Shown here piece after piece: positions 34,278 to 43,613 of a DNA stretch of 64,000 nucleotides. Origin of the DNA: Gulbenkiania mobilis (GTDB taxonomy: Bacteria; Pseudomonadota; Gammaproteobacteria; Burkholderiales; Chromobacteriaceae); NCBI GenBank assembly GCA_004346645.1, contig SMDA01000003.1:186001-250000 (forward strand). Direction: 5' to 3'. Each line of letters begins with the position of its first letter. Position 1 is the stretch's first letter. Below the pieces are notes generated by a model. That model had not been told where the DNA came from and searched no databases. It saw only the letters and a list, made by a program, of their open reading frames with translations. The translations under genes were made by a program, and so were the position numbers.

Positions 34278-35087
34278 ATGCCTATGTCCGTCTTCCCGCC
34301 CACCTCCACCGCTAAGAGCGCGATGCCGCTCGACGAAATCTGGCAAGCCCTCGTCAACGACCAGCTGGTGCCCTTCTTTCAGCCGATCGTAAACCTGGCG
34401 GACCGCAAGGTACTGGGAGCAGAAGCCCTGGCCCGCTGGCATCATCCTGCCTTGGGCGTGCTCTCGCCGGTCACCTTCGTCCCGGTCATGGAAGAGCGCG
34501 GCATGATGCGTGAGCTGACCGAGCTGATCCTGGAAAAGTCGCTATACGCCTGCCGCGACTGGCTGGACAGCGGTTACGACCTGTTCGTTTCGATCAACCT
34601 TTCCGGCCTGTCGCTGGCCGACCAGCAGCTGCCCGCCTACATTGCCCAGAAGGCGCGCATCGCCGGCTTGCCGCCGGCCAACCTGATGGTGGAGCTGTCC
34701 GAGAACACCTTGCGCCAGCACTGGGACACCGCCGCCCCGCAACTGATGGCCCTGCGTGCCCAGGGGTTCGGCGTGGCGGTGGATGACTTCGGGGTAGGCT
34801 TCGGGTTGGAGCAGAAGATCGACAACCGCTGCTTCAGCGCGTTGAAAATGGACCGGGCCTTCGTACACGGAGCGGCCAGCAACAGCCACCTGCTCTCCAT
34901 CCTGAGCGAGAGCGTGGCGTTGGGCGAGAAGCACGGGCTGACCACGGTGGCCATCGGCGTGGAGGATGCGGCGGACCTGGCGGTGCTGACGGAGATTCGC
35001 TGCACCGCCGTGCAGGGCTATATCTGCAGCCCACCCTTGCCGGCCCAAGGGTTAATCCCGTGGATTTCTGCATGGGAAAACGGCTAG
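34278..35087 (+). CDS. EAL-domain protein, possible c-di-GMP phosphodiesterase
   Basis: A 269-residue stand-alone EAL protein without membrane or sensor segment. Most catalytic residues are seen: EALARW, N in SINLSG, E in VELSEN, the Asp pair in VDDFG, K in LKMDR and E in GVED. The loop-6 motif normally [10 protein letters not shown] is changed to [11 protein letters not shown], so activity could be reduced or it could act as a c-di-GMP binding protein. The start is either ATG 34278 or 34284. No neighbouring partner points to a process; another c-di-GMP protein is encoded at 49874. Confidence 0.82.
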   Translation: MPMSVFPPTSTAKSAMPLDEIWQALVNDQLVPFFQPIVNLADRKVLGAEALARWHHPALGVLSPVTFVPVMEERGMMRELTELILEKSLYACRDWLDSGYDLFVSINLSGLSLADQQLPAYIAQKARIAGLPPANLMVELSENTLRQHWDTAAPQLMALRAQGFGVAVDDFGVGFGLEQKIDNRCFSALKMDRAFVHGAASNSHLLSILSESVALGEKHGLTTVAIGVEDAADLAVLTEIRCTAVQGYICSPPLPAQGLIPWISAWENG

Positions 35088-35090
35088 AAT
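35085..35090 (+). promoter_or_regulatory. Possible -10 box before upp
   Basis: TAGAAT overlapping the EAL stop; no good -35. Confidence 0.35.
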
Positions 35091-35137
35091 ACGCGCCCAT
35101 ACCGCGTGAACGAACGGCAAGGCCGTCCGTAACCCAG

Positions 35138-35160
35138 CCGGCAGCCCGTCTGCCGGTTTC
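35138..35160 (+). terminator. Hairpin in the upp leader, terminator-like
   Basis: 7-bp stem CCGGCAG / CTGCCGG with a 5-base loop and TTTCGTTT after it. It may end the EAL transcript or be an attenuator of upp. Confidence 0.5.
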
Positions 35161-35174
35161 GTTTATCCAGAATA

Positions 35175-35215
35175 AAAGCCGTTTTTGCGGACGTTACCGG
35201 CGCGAAAACGGCTTT
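35175..35215 (+). promoter_or_regulatory. Long inverted repeat in the upp leader
   Basis: 11-bp inverted repeat AAAGCCGTTTT / AAAACGGCTTT around a 19-base loop, ending 18 bases before the upp start. It can form a hairpin near the ribosome binding site. Confidence 0.5.
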
Positions 35216-35233
35216 CTCACAGGTAGGGAAACC

Positions 35234-35866
35234 ATGAACATTACGGTTGTGCGCCACCCGCTGGTGCAGCACAAGCTCGGGCTGCTGCGCGAAGGCGACA
35301 TCAGCACCATGAAATTCCGCCAGCTCACCCAAGAACTGGCCCGCCTCCTCGCCTACGAGGCCACCCGCGACTTCGAACTGGAAAAAACCACCATCCAGGG
35401 CTGGTGCGGCGAGATCGAGGTCGAACAGATCAAAGGCAAGAAGGTTACCGTCGTGCCCATCCTGCGCGCTGGCCTCGGCATGCTCGACGGCGTGCTCGAT
35501 CTCGTGCCTTCGGCCAAGATCAGCGTCGTCGGCCTGTACCGCAACGAGGAGACGCTGGAGCCTGTGCCCTACTTCGACAAGTTCGTGGACAGTCTCGACG
35601 AGCGCATCGCCCTCATCATCGATCCGATGCTGGCAACCGGCGGCTCCATGGTGGCCACCATCGACCTGCTCAAGCGCAAAGGCTGCCGACAGATCAAGGC
35701 CGTGGTCATGGTTGCGGCCCCCGAAGGCGTAAAGATCGTCAACGAGGCCCATCCGGACGTGCAGATCTATGCCGCCTCGCTCGACAGCCATCTGAACGAG
35801 CAGGGCTACATCATTCCCGGCCTCGGTGACGCCGGGGACAAGATCTTCGGCACCAAACACAGCTGA
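35234..35866 (+). CDS. upp: Uracil phosphoribosyltransferase
   Basis: 210 residues, the family's usual size. It makes UMP from uracil and PRPP in pyrimidine salvage. The PRPP loop DPMLATGGS (residues 130-138) and the C-terminal uracil-binding [13 protein letters not shown] are clear. The ATG follows TAGGGAAACC. The 146-base leader holds two or three hairpins. uraA follows, after a strong terminator. Confidence 0.96.
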   Translation: MNITVVRHPLVQHKLGLLREGDISTMKFRQLTQELARLLAYEATRDFELEKTTIQGWCGEIEVEQIKGKKVTVVPILRAGLGMLDGVLDLVPSAKISVVGLYRNEETLEPVPYFDKFVDSLDERIALIIDPMLATGGSMVATIDLLKRKGCRQIKAVVMVAAPEGVKIVNEAHPDVQIYAASLDSHLNEQGYIIPGLGDAGDKIFGTKHS

Positions 35867-35883
35867 GGACAGCGATCACAGCG

Positions 35884-35924
35884 AAAACGCCGCTTTTTCC
35901 TTCCGGGATCAGCGGCGTTTTTTT
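35884..35924 (+). terminator. Terminator between upp and uraA
   Basis: 11-bp stem AAAACGCCGCT / AGCGGCGTTTT, then further T. A strong intrinsic terminator, so uraA may rely on read-through or its own promoter. Confidence 0.85.
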
Positions 35925-35999
35925 GAGAACGGGCGCCGCAGCGCCGCCAGAGCGAGCGCCCGCAACCGATTCCCAACCTTTCCACGAGGACCAACCGAC

Positions 36000-37244
36000 A
36001 TGTTCCAATCCGTCAAGCAGGCGGTTTCCGGGGCCCAGATCCTGTTCGTCGCCTTTGGCGCGCTGGTGCTGGTGCCCCTGCTGACCGGCCTCAACCCTGC
36101 CATGGCCCTGCTGGGCGCCGGTATCGGCACCCTGCTCTTCCAAGTATGCACCGGACGCCAGGTCCCCATCTTCCTGGGCTCCTCCTTCGCTTTCATCGGC
36201 CCGATCATTTACTCGATGCACACCTGGGGGCAGGCCGCCACCATGTTCGGCCTGTTCTGCGCCGGCTTCATGTACTTCGTGTTCGCAGCCATCGTGCGCT
36301 GGCGTGGCATGGCGCTCGTAAACCACCTGCTACCCCCGGTGGTGATCGGCCCTGTGATCATGATCATCGGCCTTTCCGTCGCCACTGCAGCCTCCGGCAT
36401 GGCCATGGGCCTGGCGGGGGGCAAGCAGGTCATTCCCTACGAGACCTCGCTCATTCTCGCCGCCGTATCGCTGGCCACCACCATTGTGGTCTCCATCTTC
36501 GCTCGGGGCATGTTCCGTCTGGTGCCGATCCTGGCCGGCGTAACGGTGGGCTACATCGTGGCTGCCTTCATGGGCGTGGTGGACTTCGCCAAACTGGTCG
36601 ATGCGCCCTGGTTCGCCGTCCCGGCGTTCCACACTCCGGAAGTGAACTGGGCCGCTGCGCTGTTCATGCTGCCAGTGGCCATCGCCCCCTCCATCGAGCA
36701 CATTGGCGGCGTCATGGCCATCGGTGGCGTCACCGGAAAGGACTACACCAAGAGCCCAGGCCTGCACCGCACACTGGCGGGCGACGGCCTCGGGGTATGC
36801 GTGGCCGGCCTGATCGGCGGTCCGCCGGTCACCACCTATGCCGAGGTAACCGGTGCGGTGATGATCACACGCAACTTCAACCCGGTCACGATGACCTGGG
36901 CTGCGGTGTTCGCCATCTGCATGGCTTTCTTCGGCAAGTTCAACGCTTTGCTGCAATCGATCCCGATGCCGGTAATGGGCGGCATCATGGTGCTGCTGTT
37001 CGGCACCATCGCATCGATCGGCCTCAAGACACTGATCGAAGCCAAGGTGGACCTGATGGAGCCGCGCAATCTGGTCATCATCTCGGTGGTGCTCACCGCC
37101 GGTATCGGTGGCCTGACGCTGAAGCTGGGCGGGCTCGAACTTGCGGGGGTGGGGCTGTGCTCCATCCTGGCCATCGTGCTCAACCTGATCCTGCCCAAGC
37201 GCTCGGCCACCCACGACGGCATCCTGGAAGGCCAGGACGTCTGA
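36000..37244 (+). CDS. uraA: Uracil permease (NCS2/UraA family)
   Basis: A 414-residue, multi-helix membrane protein. The substrate-site motif FMLPVAIAPSIEHIGGV and the later GGPPVTTYAEVTGAVMIT are typical of UraA/UapA nucleobase transporters, which bring uracil in with protons. The start ATG at 36000 follows CACGAGGACC. Placement after upp fits uptake plus salvage of uracil. Confidence 0.93.
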   Translation: MFQSVKQAVSGAQILFVAFGALVLVPLLTGLNPAMALLGAGIGTLLFQVCTGRQVPIFLGSSFAFIGPIIYSMHTWGQAATMFGLFCAGFMYFVFAAIVRWRGMALVNHLLPPVVIGPVIMIIGLSVATAASGMAMGLAGGKQVIPYETSLILAAVSLATTIVVSIFARGMFRLVPILAGVTVGYIVAAFMGVVDFAKLVDAPWFAVPAFHTPEVNWAAALFMLPVAIAPSIEHIGGVMAIGGVTGKDYTKSPGLHRTLAGDGLGVCVAGLIGGPPVTTYAEVTGAVMITRNFNPVTMTWAAVFAICMAFFGKFNALLQSIPMPVMGGIMVLLFGTIASIGLKTLIEAKVDLMEPRNLVIISVVLTAGIGGLTLKLGGLELAGVGLCSILAIVLNLILPKRSATHDGILEGQDV

Positions 37245-37263
37245 GGCCTCCGTACTGTCTGGG

Positions 37264-37291
37264 AAAACCGGAGCCTGGCTCCGGTTTTTTA
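37264..37291. terminator. Terminator after uraA
   Basis: A-run, stem AACCGGAG / CTCCGGTT and T-run, a strong symmetrical hairpin. Confidence 0.88.
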
Positions 37292-37382
37292 TTGAAAATC
37301 AGTTGGTTAAAAACTCTACATGTCGCATAGACACACGCAGGCGTCCGTAAGCTGAACGACACCATGACAGACGGCAGGAATA

Positions 37383-37595
37383 ATGTATGCAATTTTCTGG
37401 AGTCCCATCATGCAAACGATCGTTGCTGCCGTCCTGCTGTACTTCCTGGTCTTGCCGATGGTAGGTGGGGCTCTGGCATTCCTCTTGGGAGGCCTGCGTG
37501 CCCGCTTCTCTCAGGCCGGAAAAGCCTACGATGGCTACCACCCTCTGAATCCGTTCTATCGCCTGTCGCCGTATCACTTCGGACGGTCGGCCTAA
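37383..37595 (+). CDS. Small single-helix membrane protein
   Basis: Up to 70 residues: one hydrophobic helix (about residues 10-36) and a short basic tail ending PFYRLSPYHFGRSA. No family is recognised. Two starts have a ribosome binding site: ATG 37383 (CAGGAAT) and ATG 37410 (TCTGGAG, giving 61 residues). A perfect terminator follows at 37641-37667, which supports a real single-gene unit. Confidence 0.6.
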   Translation: MYAIFWSPIMQTIVAAVLLYFLVLPMVGGALAFLLGGLRARFSQAGKAYDGYHPLNPFYRLSPYHFGRSA

Positions 37596-37640
37596 GGCTC
37601 TACTCTTTCCTTTCTGACGTTGTGTTGTTGCACATGGTTA

Positions 37641-37667
37641 TGCCCCGGTTCGCCGGGGCATTTTTTT
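37641..37667 (+). terminator. Terminator after the small membrane protein
   Basis: 8-bp stem TGCCCCGG / CCGGGGCA with loop TTCG and a run of seven T. Confidence 0.9.
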
Positions 37668-37882
37668 GTGCTTGTGCCCCCCTTCAGCAGCTTGAGCCAC
37701 CCACGCCAAGCCCAGACAGGCACCCAAGCCTTCCTTTTACCAGCCGTCGCCGTTTGCTGCCCAAAAGGCCTGAACAGGTGCAACCCCAAGGCTGGCCTGA
37801 AGCCGCCAAGACAACGATCCGGCGGCTGTCGCAGCTCTGGAGCCCCAGCGGCCCCTATTGCTTAGCGCAGAACCGAGAGCGC

Positions 37883-40726
37883 CTAGCTGCGTGGACGGGT
37901 GGCCGCATCCACCAGCACCATCAGATGCTGATAACTCAGACCGGAGTGCTCGCTCAGACCGATCTCGCAGGTGGCGCTGGTGGAATACCCACCGCTGCAG
38001 CCGGAGACCTGCTCGCGCAGCCCCGACAGGGCCGAGGCGTTGAGCTCGGGGTGGGTGAACCCCTTGTCACCGGCAAAACCGCAACAGGTGATGCCAGACG
38101 GGATGGTGACCTGACGGGCACAGCGGCGGGCCAGCGCATGGAAGTGCGCATCCAGCCCCCGCTTGCGCAGCGAGCACACCGCGTGCAGCGCCACGTGCTC
38201 CTCCACCGGTTCAAAGATGAGGTCGGAGGCAGCCACCGTTTCCACGAAGGTGGTGACATCCTGGATCTGCAAGCGAGGATCCCGCAGCCCGTCCAGAAGG
38301 GCGGCAGTACAGACGCCGTTGTCGACGATGACTGGCCAGCGCCCGTTCTCGCTAGCTTCGAGCAGCGCGGTCAGCACTTCGGCCTCTTTGCTGCGGGCAG
38401 CCTCGGCAGCGCCCTTGGACGAAAAAGGCGTGCCACAGCAAAGGTTGGCCAACCCTTGGGGGTAGAGGATGGCGTAACCGGCCTTGCCCAGCACCGAAGC
38501 CACCACCTCGTTGAGCGGACGCGCTGCTTCGACACCCCGTGCCGGGGCCAGGGTGCGTGTCAGGCAGGAAGGGAAATACACCACCTTGCGTGGACTGCCC
38601 ACCCGGCCCGGCTGCAGGCTCAAGCGGCTGGCCGCTCGCGGAAAGGCGGGCGACCAGTGGGGGACACGGCGACCGGCAAGACTGCGCAGGCCGCGCATCA
38701 TCGCACGCGTGGTCTGCGGCCCGGCCATGGTCTGGAAAGTGTCGAGCACCTTAAGCCCGGTCCGTGCAGCGGACGTGGCGCTGGCATAGTGCGAGGCCAG
38801 CCAGCCAGCAGCGCGCTTACCCGGCGCAGAGAGCGCCTCTTCCCGCAACAGGCGGGTGAGGCTGCCGGTATTGATGCCCACAGGACAGGCCGTCTCGCAC
38901 AGGCCGCAGGTGGTGCAGGTCTCGTCCCCGGCATAGGCGTACAACCGTTCGAGTTCGGCCAGACGCCCGGGCGCTTGGCCACTGGTGCGCAGTGCGGCCA
39001 TCTCTCGGTTGGCCACGATGCGCTGGCGCGGGGTCAGCGTCAGCCCACGGCTGGGGCACATCACCTCGCAGAAACCACACTCGATGCACTTGTCGATCAG
39101 GGGGTTGGCCGAAGGCATCGGCTTGAGCGCCTTCAGGTGCAGCAAGGCGTCGCGCGTCAGGATCACATCCGGGTTGAGGATGCCCTGGGGGTCGAACAGG
39201 GTCTTGATGTCCTGCATCAGCCGGTAGGCATCCGGCCCCCACTCCATCTCCACGAACGGGGCCATGTTGCGACCGGTACCGTGCTCCGCCTTGACGGCAC
39301 CCTCGTACTCTACCGCCACCAGCCGACAGACGGCATCAATGAACGCTTCGTAGCGCGCCACTTCCTCGGGGCCGCTGAAATCCGGGGTGAAGACAAAGTG
39401 CAGGTTGCCTTCGAGCGCGTGGCCAAAAATGATCGCTTCGTGATAGCCGAAGGTCTGGAACAGGGCCTGTAGCTTGAGCGTACCTTCGGCGAGATGGGCG
39501 ATCGGGAAAGCCACGTCTTCGATGATAACGGTGGTCTCGGCGGCGCGCATCGCGCCCACGCTGGGGAACATGCCCTTGCGGATGTTCCACAGTCGGGTGT
39601 ACTCGGCCGGCACGTCGGTGAAGCGAACGGGTTCCAGCGTCTCGAACGGGGCGAGCAGCGCCGTGACGGCCGCAACGTTGGCCGAAAGGGATGTCGGGTC
39701 TTCAGCGCGGGTTTCGATCAGGATGGCAGCGGCCTCAGGCGGCAAGGTGCGCAGCGTGGCCGGGACCCCAGCCTTGTCCTCCACCGAACGCAGGCTGGCG
39801 CGATCGAGCAGTTCGGCGGCCGCCACACGGTCTTTGTGCAGCGCCAGCACCTGGATGGCATCGCAGGCGGCCTTGATGGTGGGGTAAAGCACCAATGCGC
39901 TGGCCTTGTGGGCATGCTCCGGCACGGTGTGATAGACGACCTCGGAGACAAAGGCCAGCGTGCCCTCGCTGCCCACGATCAGATGCGCCAGAATATCGAT
40001 GGGGTCCTCAAAGTCCACCAGAGCGTTCAGGCTGTAGCCGGTGGTGTTCTTCATGCGGTACTTGCGCCGGATGCGGTCGGCCAGCAAGCGGTCGGCCAGT
40101 ACACGGTGACGCAACGCCGACAGCGCTGACAAGAGGCCCGCATGGCTCTGCCGGAAGGCGGCCACACTCTGCGGCAGCCCGGTGTCCAGCAATGTGCCGT
40201 CCGCCAGCAGCACCCGCACCGAAGCCAGCGTCTGGTAGCTGTTCTGCGCGGTACCGCAGCACATTCCGCTGGAGTTGTTGTTGACGATGCCGCCGATCAT
40301 GGCAGAGTTGATGGTGGCCGGGTCCGGCCCGATCTTGCGACCATAGGCTGCCAGCGCGGCATTGGCTTGAGCGCCGATCACGCCCGGCTGCAGACGGATG
40401 CGTGCGCCGTCATCAAGCACCTCCAGTGCCTTCCAGCCATGGCTGGCCACCACCAGGATGGAGTCGCTCACGGCCTGACCGGACAGCGAGGTGCCAGCGG
40501 CCCGGAAGGTGACGGGCAGATCGAGCGCGGCAGCCTCCGCCAGGATGGCCCGCACCTCGGCCTCGCTGCCTGCCTTGATGACCACCTTGGGCACCAGGCG
40601 GTAGCATGAGGCGTCGGTGCCGTAGGCCAGCGTGGACAAGGGGTCGGTATAGATGCGGCCGGCGTCGATGGCGCGAGCGATGCGGTCGACAAAGGTACGG
40701 TAGGAACCAGACAACATGAAATCCAT
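37883..40726 (-). CDS. FAD/Fe-S D-lactate dehydrogenase (large quinone-dependent type)
   Basis: 947 residues with two halves. The N-terminal FAD-binding domain (about 1-480) carries the family GTSLSGQAV block and the GSEGTLAFVSEVVY region, and ends with HGTGRNMAPFVE. The C-terminal half has two 4Fe-4S motifs (CIECGFCEVMCP and CTTCGLCETACP) and two CCG domains (CCGTPFSSKG and CCGFAGDKGF). This layout is that of large D-lactate dehydrogenases such as those of Pseudomonas; glycolate or D-2-hydroxyglutarate is a possible alternative substrate. Start ATG 40726 (MDFML) or 40714. Two copies of the repeat core lie inside (39103, 39677). Confidence 0.88.
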   Translation of the reverse strand: MDFMLSGSYRTFVDRIARAIDAGRIYTDPLSTLAYGTDASCYRLVPKVVIKAGSEAEVRAILAEAAALDLPVTFRAAGTSLSGQAVSDSILVVASHGWKALEVLDDGARIRLQPGVIGAQANAALAAYGRKIGPDPATINSAMIGGIVNNNSSGMCCGTAQNSYQTLASVRVLLADGTLLDTGLPQSVAAFRQSHAGLLSALSALRHRVLADRLLADRIRRKYRMKNTTGYSLNALVDFEDPIDILAHLIVGSEGTLAFVSEVVYHTVPEHAHKASALVLYPTIKAACDAIQVLALHKDRVAAAELLDRASLRSVEDKAGVPATLRTLPPEAAAILIETRAEDPTSLSANVAAVTALLAPFETLEPVRFTDVPAEYTRLWNIRKGMFPSVGAMRAAETTVIIEDVAFPIAHLAEGTLKLQALFQTFGYHEAIIFGHALEGNLHFVFTPDFSGPEEVARYEAFIDAVCRLVAVEYEGAVKAEHGTGRNMAPFVEMEWGPDAYRLMQDIKTLFDPQGILNPDVILTRDALLHLKALKPMPSANPLIDKCIECGFCEVMCPSRGLTLTPRQRIVANREMAALRTSGQAPGRLAELERLYAYAGDETCTTCGLCETACPVGINTGSLTRLLREEALSAPGKRAAGWLASHYASATSAARTGLKVLDTFQTMAGPQTTRAMMRGLRSLAGRRVPHWSPAFPRAASRLSLQPGRVGSPRKVVYFPSCLTRTLAPARGVEAARPLNEVVASVLGKAGYAILYPQGLANLCCGTPFSSKGAAEAARSKEAEVLTALLEASENGRWPVIVDNGVCTAALLDGLRDPRLQIQDVTTFVETVAASDLIFEPVEEHVALHAVCSLRKRGLDAHFHALARRCARQVTIPSGITCCGFAGDKGFTHPELNASALSGLREQVSGCSGGYSTSATCEIGLSEHSGLSYQHLMVLVDAATRPRS
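39103..39113 (+). repeat. GGTTGGCCGAA repeat (11-mer) in the D-lactate dehydrogenase gene
   Basis: On the strand opposite coding; the protein reads S-A-N-P just before the first 4Fe-4S motif. Confidence 0.8.
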
Positions 40727-40843
40727 CCTCAGGCGCCCCGAGGCGCAGGTCGGTTAGCGTGATCGGCCGAGTGTGCCACAAGTCGGCGCCCGGCCCAGCA
40801 AGGGTTTGCCCTAGCGGGGCCGATGGATGGCAAGGAGAACGTG

Positions 40844-41395
40844 ATGCTGATGGACCGTGAACAGGCCACCTTGCTGGTGGTGGATATCCAGGAAAAGCTG
40901 CTGCCGGCGGTGGAGGATGCGGCCGGCCTGATGGCCCGAACCCGCTGGCTGCTGGGAGTGGCGCAGGCGACCGGGCTACCGGTGGTATTTTCCGAGCAGT
41001 ATCCGCAGGGTCTGGGGCCGACCATGGCGGTGCTGCTGGAGGCGGCCCCTCATGCCACGGTGGTGGAGAAAAAACACTTTTCCTGCTTGGCGGCCGACTG
41101 TCTGCCGGAGATGCTGCTGGAGCGCGATCAGGTAATCGTCTGTGGCATGGAGGCCCATGTGTGCGTGCTGCAGACCGTGCTGGAACTGCTGGCTGTGGGC
41201 AAGGCAGTCTTCGTGGTCGAGGATGCCATCAGCAGTCGCCGCGGCAGTGACCGCTTGGCCGCCATCGCACGGATGCGGGCTGCGGGCGCCGTGATTGTCA
41301 CCCGCGAGATGGTGCTCTTCGAGATGCTGCGCACTGCCGGTACGCCACAGTTCAAGCTGCTGTCACAGCAGTTCCTGCTCGGCGAACAACCTTGA
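40844..41395 (+). CDS. Isochorismatase-like hydrolase
   Basis: 183 residues of the cysteine-hydrolase family with the catalytic triad in place: D14 (VVDIQEK), K77 (VEKKHFS) and C107 (GMEAHVCV). Closely related YcaC-type proteins have no settled substrate, and a nicotinamidase or isochorismatase role cannot be claimed. The start ATG 40844 has AGGAG six bases before it, better than the upstream ATG at 40823. It is divergent from the D-lactate dehydrogenase gene and convergent with ada. Confidence 0.85.
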   Translation: MLMDREQATLLVVDIQEKLLPAVEDAAGLMARTRWLLGVAQATGLPVVFSEQYPQGLGPTMAVLLEAAPHATVVEKKHFSCLAADCLPEMLLERDQVIVCGMEAHVCVLQTVLELLAVGKAVFVVEDAISSRRGSDRLAAIARMRAAGAVIVTREMVLFEMLRTAGTPQFKLLSQQFLLGEQP

Positions 41396-41413
41396 AAAAG
41401 CCACAAAAGCGAA

Positions 41414-41444
41414 CAGGTTGGCCGAAAGCACTTCGGCCAACCTG
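41414..41444. repeat. Inverted pair of the AGGTTGGCCGAA repeat, possible terminator
   Basis: Copies at 41415-41426 (+) and 41432-41443 (-) form a perfect 13-bp stem (with flanking C/G) and a 5-base loop AGCAC. It lies in the 284-base gap between convergent genes, 19 bases after the isochorismatase stop. No T-run follows on either side, so terminator strength is uncertain. The rest of the gap, to 41679, shows no gene. Confidence 0.85.
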
Positions 41445-41679
41445 ATTCGACGGATGGCGGCTGAGCCGCTCTCTTTGTCTCCCTTGCAGACCGGCGCGGA
41501 TGGGGACGACCCCTTTCGCCCGTAGACGCGAAGCTATAAAAGCAAAACCCGTGCCAAGGCGCGGAAGAGCCTGCTGAAGCGGATGGGCTGGCCGCACCGC
41601 CCTACTTGGCAAGCACGGCAGCGATCAGAATGCACCAAACCGGTGCGCGTTTGCACCACGTCCTGTCCACGCAAAGCCA

Positions 41680-42747
41680 CTAGCCGCTGGCAGCCGACAC
41701 CAGTGCATGTGCCCGCTCGTGCGCCAGCAGCCACGCCTTGCGTGCCAGCCCGCCCCCATAGCCAGTAAGTGCCCCATTGCTGCCCACGATGCGATGGCAG
41801 GGCACGATGACCGCTACCCGATTAGCCCCGTTGGCCCGGGCCACGGCCCGTACCGCCTGCGGCCGCCCAAGCACCTCGGCCTGCTGGCTGTAGCTGGCCG
41901 TCTGACCGTAGGGCACCGCCAGCAGCGCCTGCCAGGCCGCTCGCTCGAAGTCGCTGCCAGGCGTGTCCAAGGCCACACTGAACTGCCGCCGTACGCCCGC
42001 GAAATACTCGCCCATCTCCTGCTCCGCCTGACGGGTATGAACATTTTCGCCGGCCAGGATACGCGCACCCAGCAGGCGCTGCAGGTCTCCCAGCTCGGTC
42101 TCCAGCATGCGCCGGTCCACGAACTCCAGCAGGCAGACGCCGCGCTCGCTGGCGCAGACGAACATCGGCCCCAACGGTGTAGTGAAGCGATGCATGAGGA
42201 TCGGCTGGGGCTGTTCGCTTGGAGCACTGCCCGTGGCCTTCTTGCAGGCATAGCCGAAGCCGCTGAGCGAACCGTAGCCGCTGTCGAAGGCCGCCTCGGT
42301 GGCACTACGCCCATGCCTGAGGGCCTGCAGGGCGGTGTTGATGCGCACCATGCGCTGGAAGGCCTGGAAGGTCATGCCGTAGTGACGCACGAACCAGCGC
42401 CGCACCCCCTCGGGGCTGAGTCCCGCCTGCCGCAGCTGCGCGTCGCTCAGGCGGCCCTCCGGCTGACGGCGCAGCCAGTCCAGGGCCTGGCGTACCGGCT
42501 CTGGCGCGCCCTGTGCGTTTTCGGTGGGTCGGCAGATCTTGCATGGACGGAACCCCGCCGCCAGCGCCGACCTGAAGTCGGTGTAGAACTCCACATTCTC
42601 GCGCTTGGGCTTGCGTGCCCGGCAGGTAGCGATGCAGAACACCCCGGTGGTGCGCACACCAACAAAGAAGATGCCGGCATATTCCGGGGCCCGCTCCAGC
42701 AGCGCCCGGTAATAGCGATCCGCCAGTCGCGCTTCAGTCACCAGCAT
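41680..42747 (-). CDS. ada: Bifunctional DNA repair protein and regulator Ada
   Basis: 355 residues, matching E. coli Ada in length and plan. The N-terminal phosphotriester-repair domain has its four zinc Cys at 38, 42, 69 and 72, the same numbers as E. coli Ada, followed by an AraC helix-turn-helix region and the O6-methylguanine methyltransferase domain with acceptor C317 in VPCHRIVG. It removes methyl groups from DNA by transfer to itself and, once methylated at C38, activates the adaptive response. The start at 42747 overlaps the end of the PEP-mutase-like gene by 14 bases. Confidence 0.95.
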   Translation of the reverse strand: MLVTEARLADRYYRALLERAPEYAGIFFVGVRTTGVFCIATCRARKPKRENVEFYTDFRSALAAGFRPCKICRPTENAQGAPEPVRQALDWLRRQPEGRLSDAQLRQAGLSPEGVRRWFVRHYGMTFQAFQRMVRINTALQALRHGRSATEAAFDSGYGSLSGFGYACKKATGSAPSEQPQPILMHRFTTPLGPMFVCASERGVCLLEFVDRRMLETELGDLQRLLGARILAGENVHTRQAEQEMGEYFAGVRRQFSVALDTPGSDFERAAWQALLAVPYGQTASYSQQAEVLGRPQAVRAVARANGANRVAVIVPCHRIVGSNGALTGYGGGLARKAWLLAHERAHALVSAASG

Positions 42748-43507
42748 GCCGGAATACCCCCTCGAACGACTGCTGCTGTCGGATCCCACGCAAGAGCTCG
42801 AAGAGAGGCTGCTGCAGGGCGGTGAGTACGGAGTTGCCCATACTGATGCGCTTCACTCCCAACTGCGCCAGCCGGCCAAACGCTGGCAGCTGCGGCATGC
42901 ACATCACGTTGAGCGGCAGGGGGACGGCCTCTGCGATGGCGGCGATCTCTGCCTCGTCTGTCACGCCCGGCACGAACAGGCCATCGGCCCCATGCTGCGC
43001 ATACCGAAGCCCGCGTTGGATGGCATGGAGGCAGGCAGCAGGCATGGCCAACACATAGGGGTCGGTCCGCACGTTCAGGAACAGCCGGACCCCCGCAACC
43101 TTCAGCGCGGCACGGATCGCCCGCAGCCGCTGTGCAAAGCTTTCGGTTTCCATCAACGTGCGCTGCCCGTTGTGCACTACGCTGTCCTCAAGGTTGACAC
43201 CAACCACCCCCAGCGCCGCTAGCCTGCTCAGCCAGGCCGCCACCGCCTCGGGCGATCCGCCATAGCCGGCCTCGATATCCACCGTCAGCGGCAAATGTGT
43301 GACCGCCCGCAGCCGAGCCACCCAATGCAGCAGCGTGTCCGGGTCCAGCCCTTCACCGTCTTCGCAGCCCAGCATGGCGGACATGGCAGCACTGGAGGTG
43401 GCCAGCGCCGTATACCCTGTCTCAGTGGCGGCCCTCGCACTGACGGCATCCCAGACATTAGCCAGCAATAGCGGTTGCGGCTGCCTGTGCATCGCGAAAA
43501 AGTCCAT
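42734..43507 (-). CDS. Isocitrate lyase / PEP phosphonomutase-family protein
   Basis: A 257-residue TIM-barrel protein. Family features are the N-terminal [23 protein letters not shown] (Mg-binding Asp/Glu) and GVNLEDSVV. The family includes PEP mutase, 2-methylisocitrate lyase and oxaloacetate decarboxylase-type enzymes; this one lacks the KKC(G/A)H loop of true isocitrate lyases and its substrate is unknown. It overlaps ada and is probably co-transcribed with it, an association with no obvious logic. Confidence 0.82.
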   Translation of the reverse strand: MDFFAMHRQPQPLLLANVWDAVSARAATETGYTALATSSAAMSAMLGCEDGEGLDPDTLLHWVARLRAVTHLPLTVDIEAGYGGSPEAVAAWLSRLAALGVVGVNLEDSVVHNGQRTLMETESFAQRLRAIRAALKVAGVRLFLNVRTDPYVLAMPAACLHAIQRGLRYAQHGADGLFVPGVTDEAEIAAIAEAVPLPLNVMCMPQLPAFGRLAQLGVKRISMGNSVLTALQQPLFELLRGIRQQQSFEGVFRHAGD

Positions 43508-43613
43508 CCTGTACCCTGCCTCCTTGTTGTGGAGCCCCCAGCTTAGGAGCGGGCCAAGGCAGCTACAACCGAAAACCGGACAGGTATTTTTCAGGCGCAG
43601 CGCACCAGAGCGC

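Noticed and set aside
37668-37882. A gene between the small membrane protein and the D-lactate dehydrogenase
   Set aside because: Only proline-rich shadow frames without start signals are seen.
38441-38457. AAGGTTGGCCAACCCTT in the D-lactate dehydrogenase gene as a repeat copy
   Set aside because: It contains GGTTGGCC but then reads AACC, so it lacks the GAA end. It is a near-palindrome and I did not count it.
37364-39472. A 702-codon rightward frame antisense to the D-lactate dehydrogenase gene
   Set aside because: The opposite strand encodes motifs for FAD and Fe-S binding; this frame is a shadow.
41445-41679. A small gene between the isochorismatase-like gene and ada
   Set aside because: Short open frames exist there but lack a ribosome binding site and family similarity.
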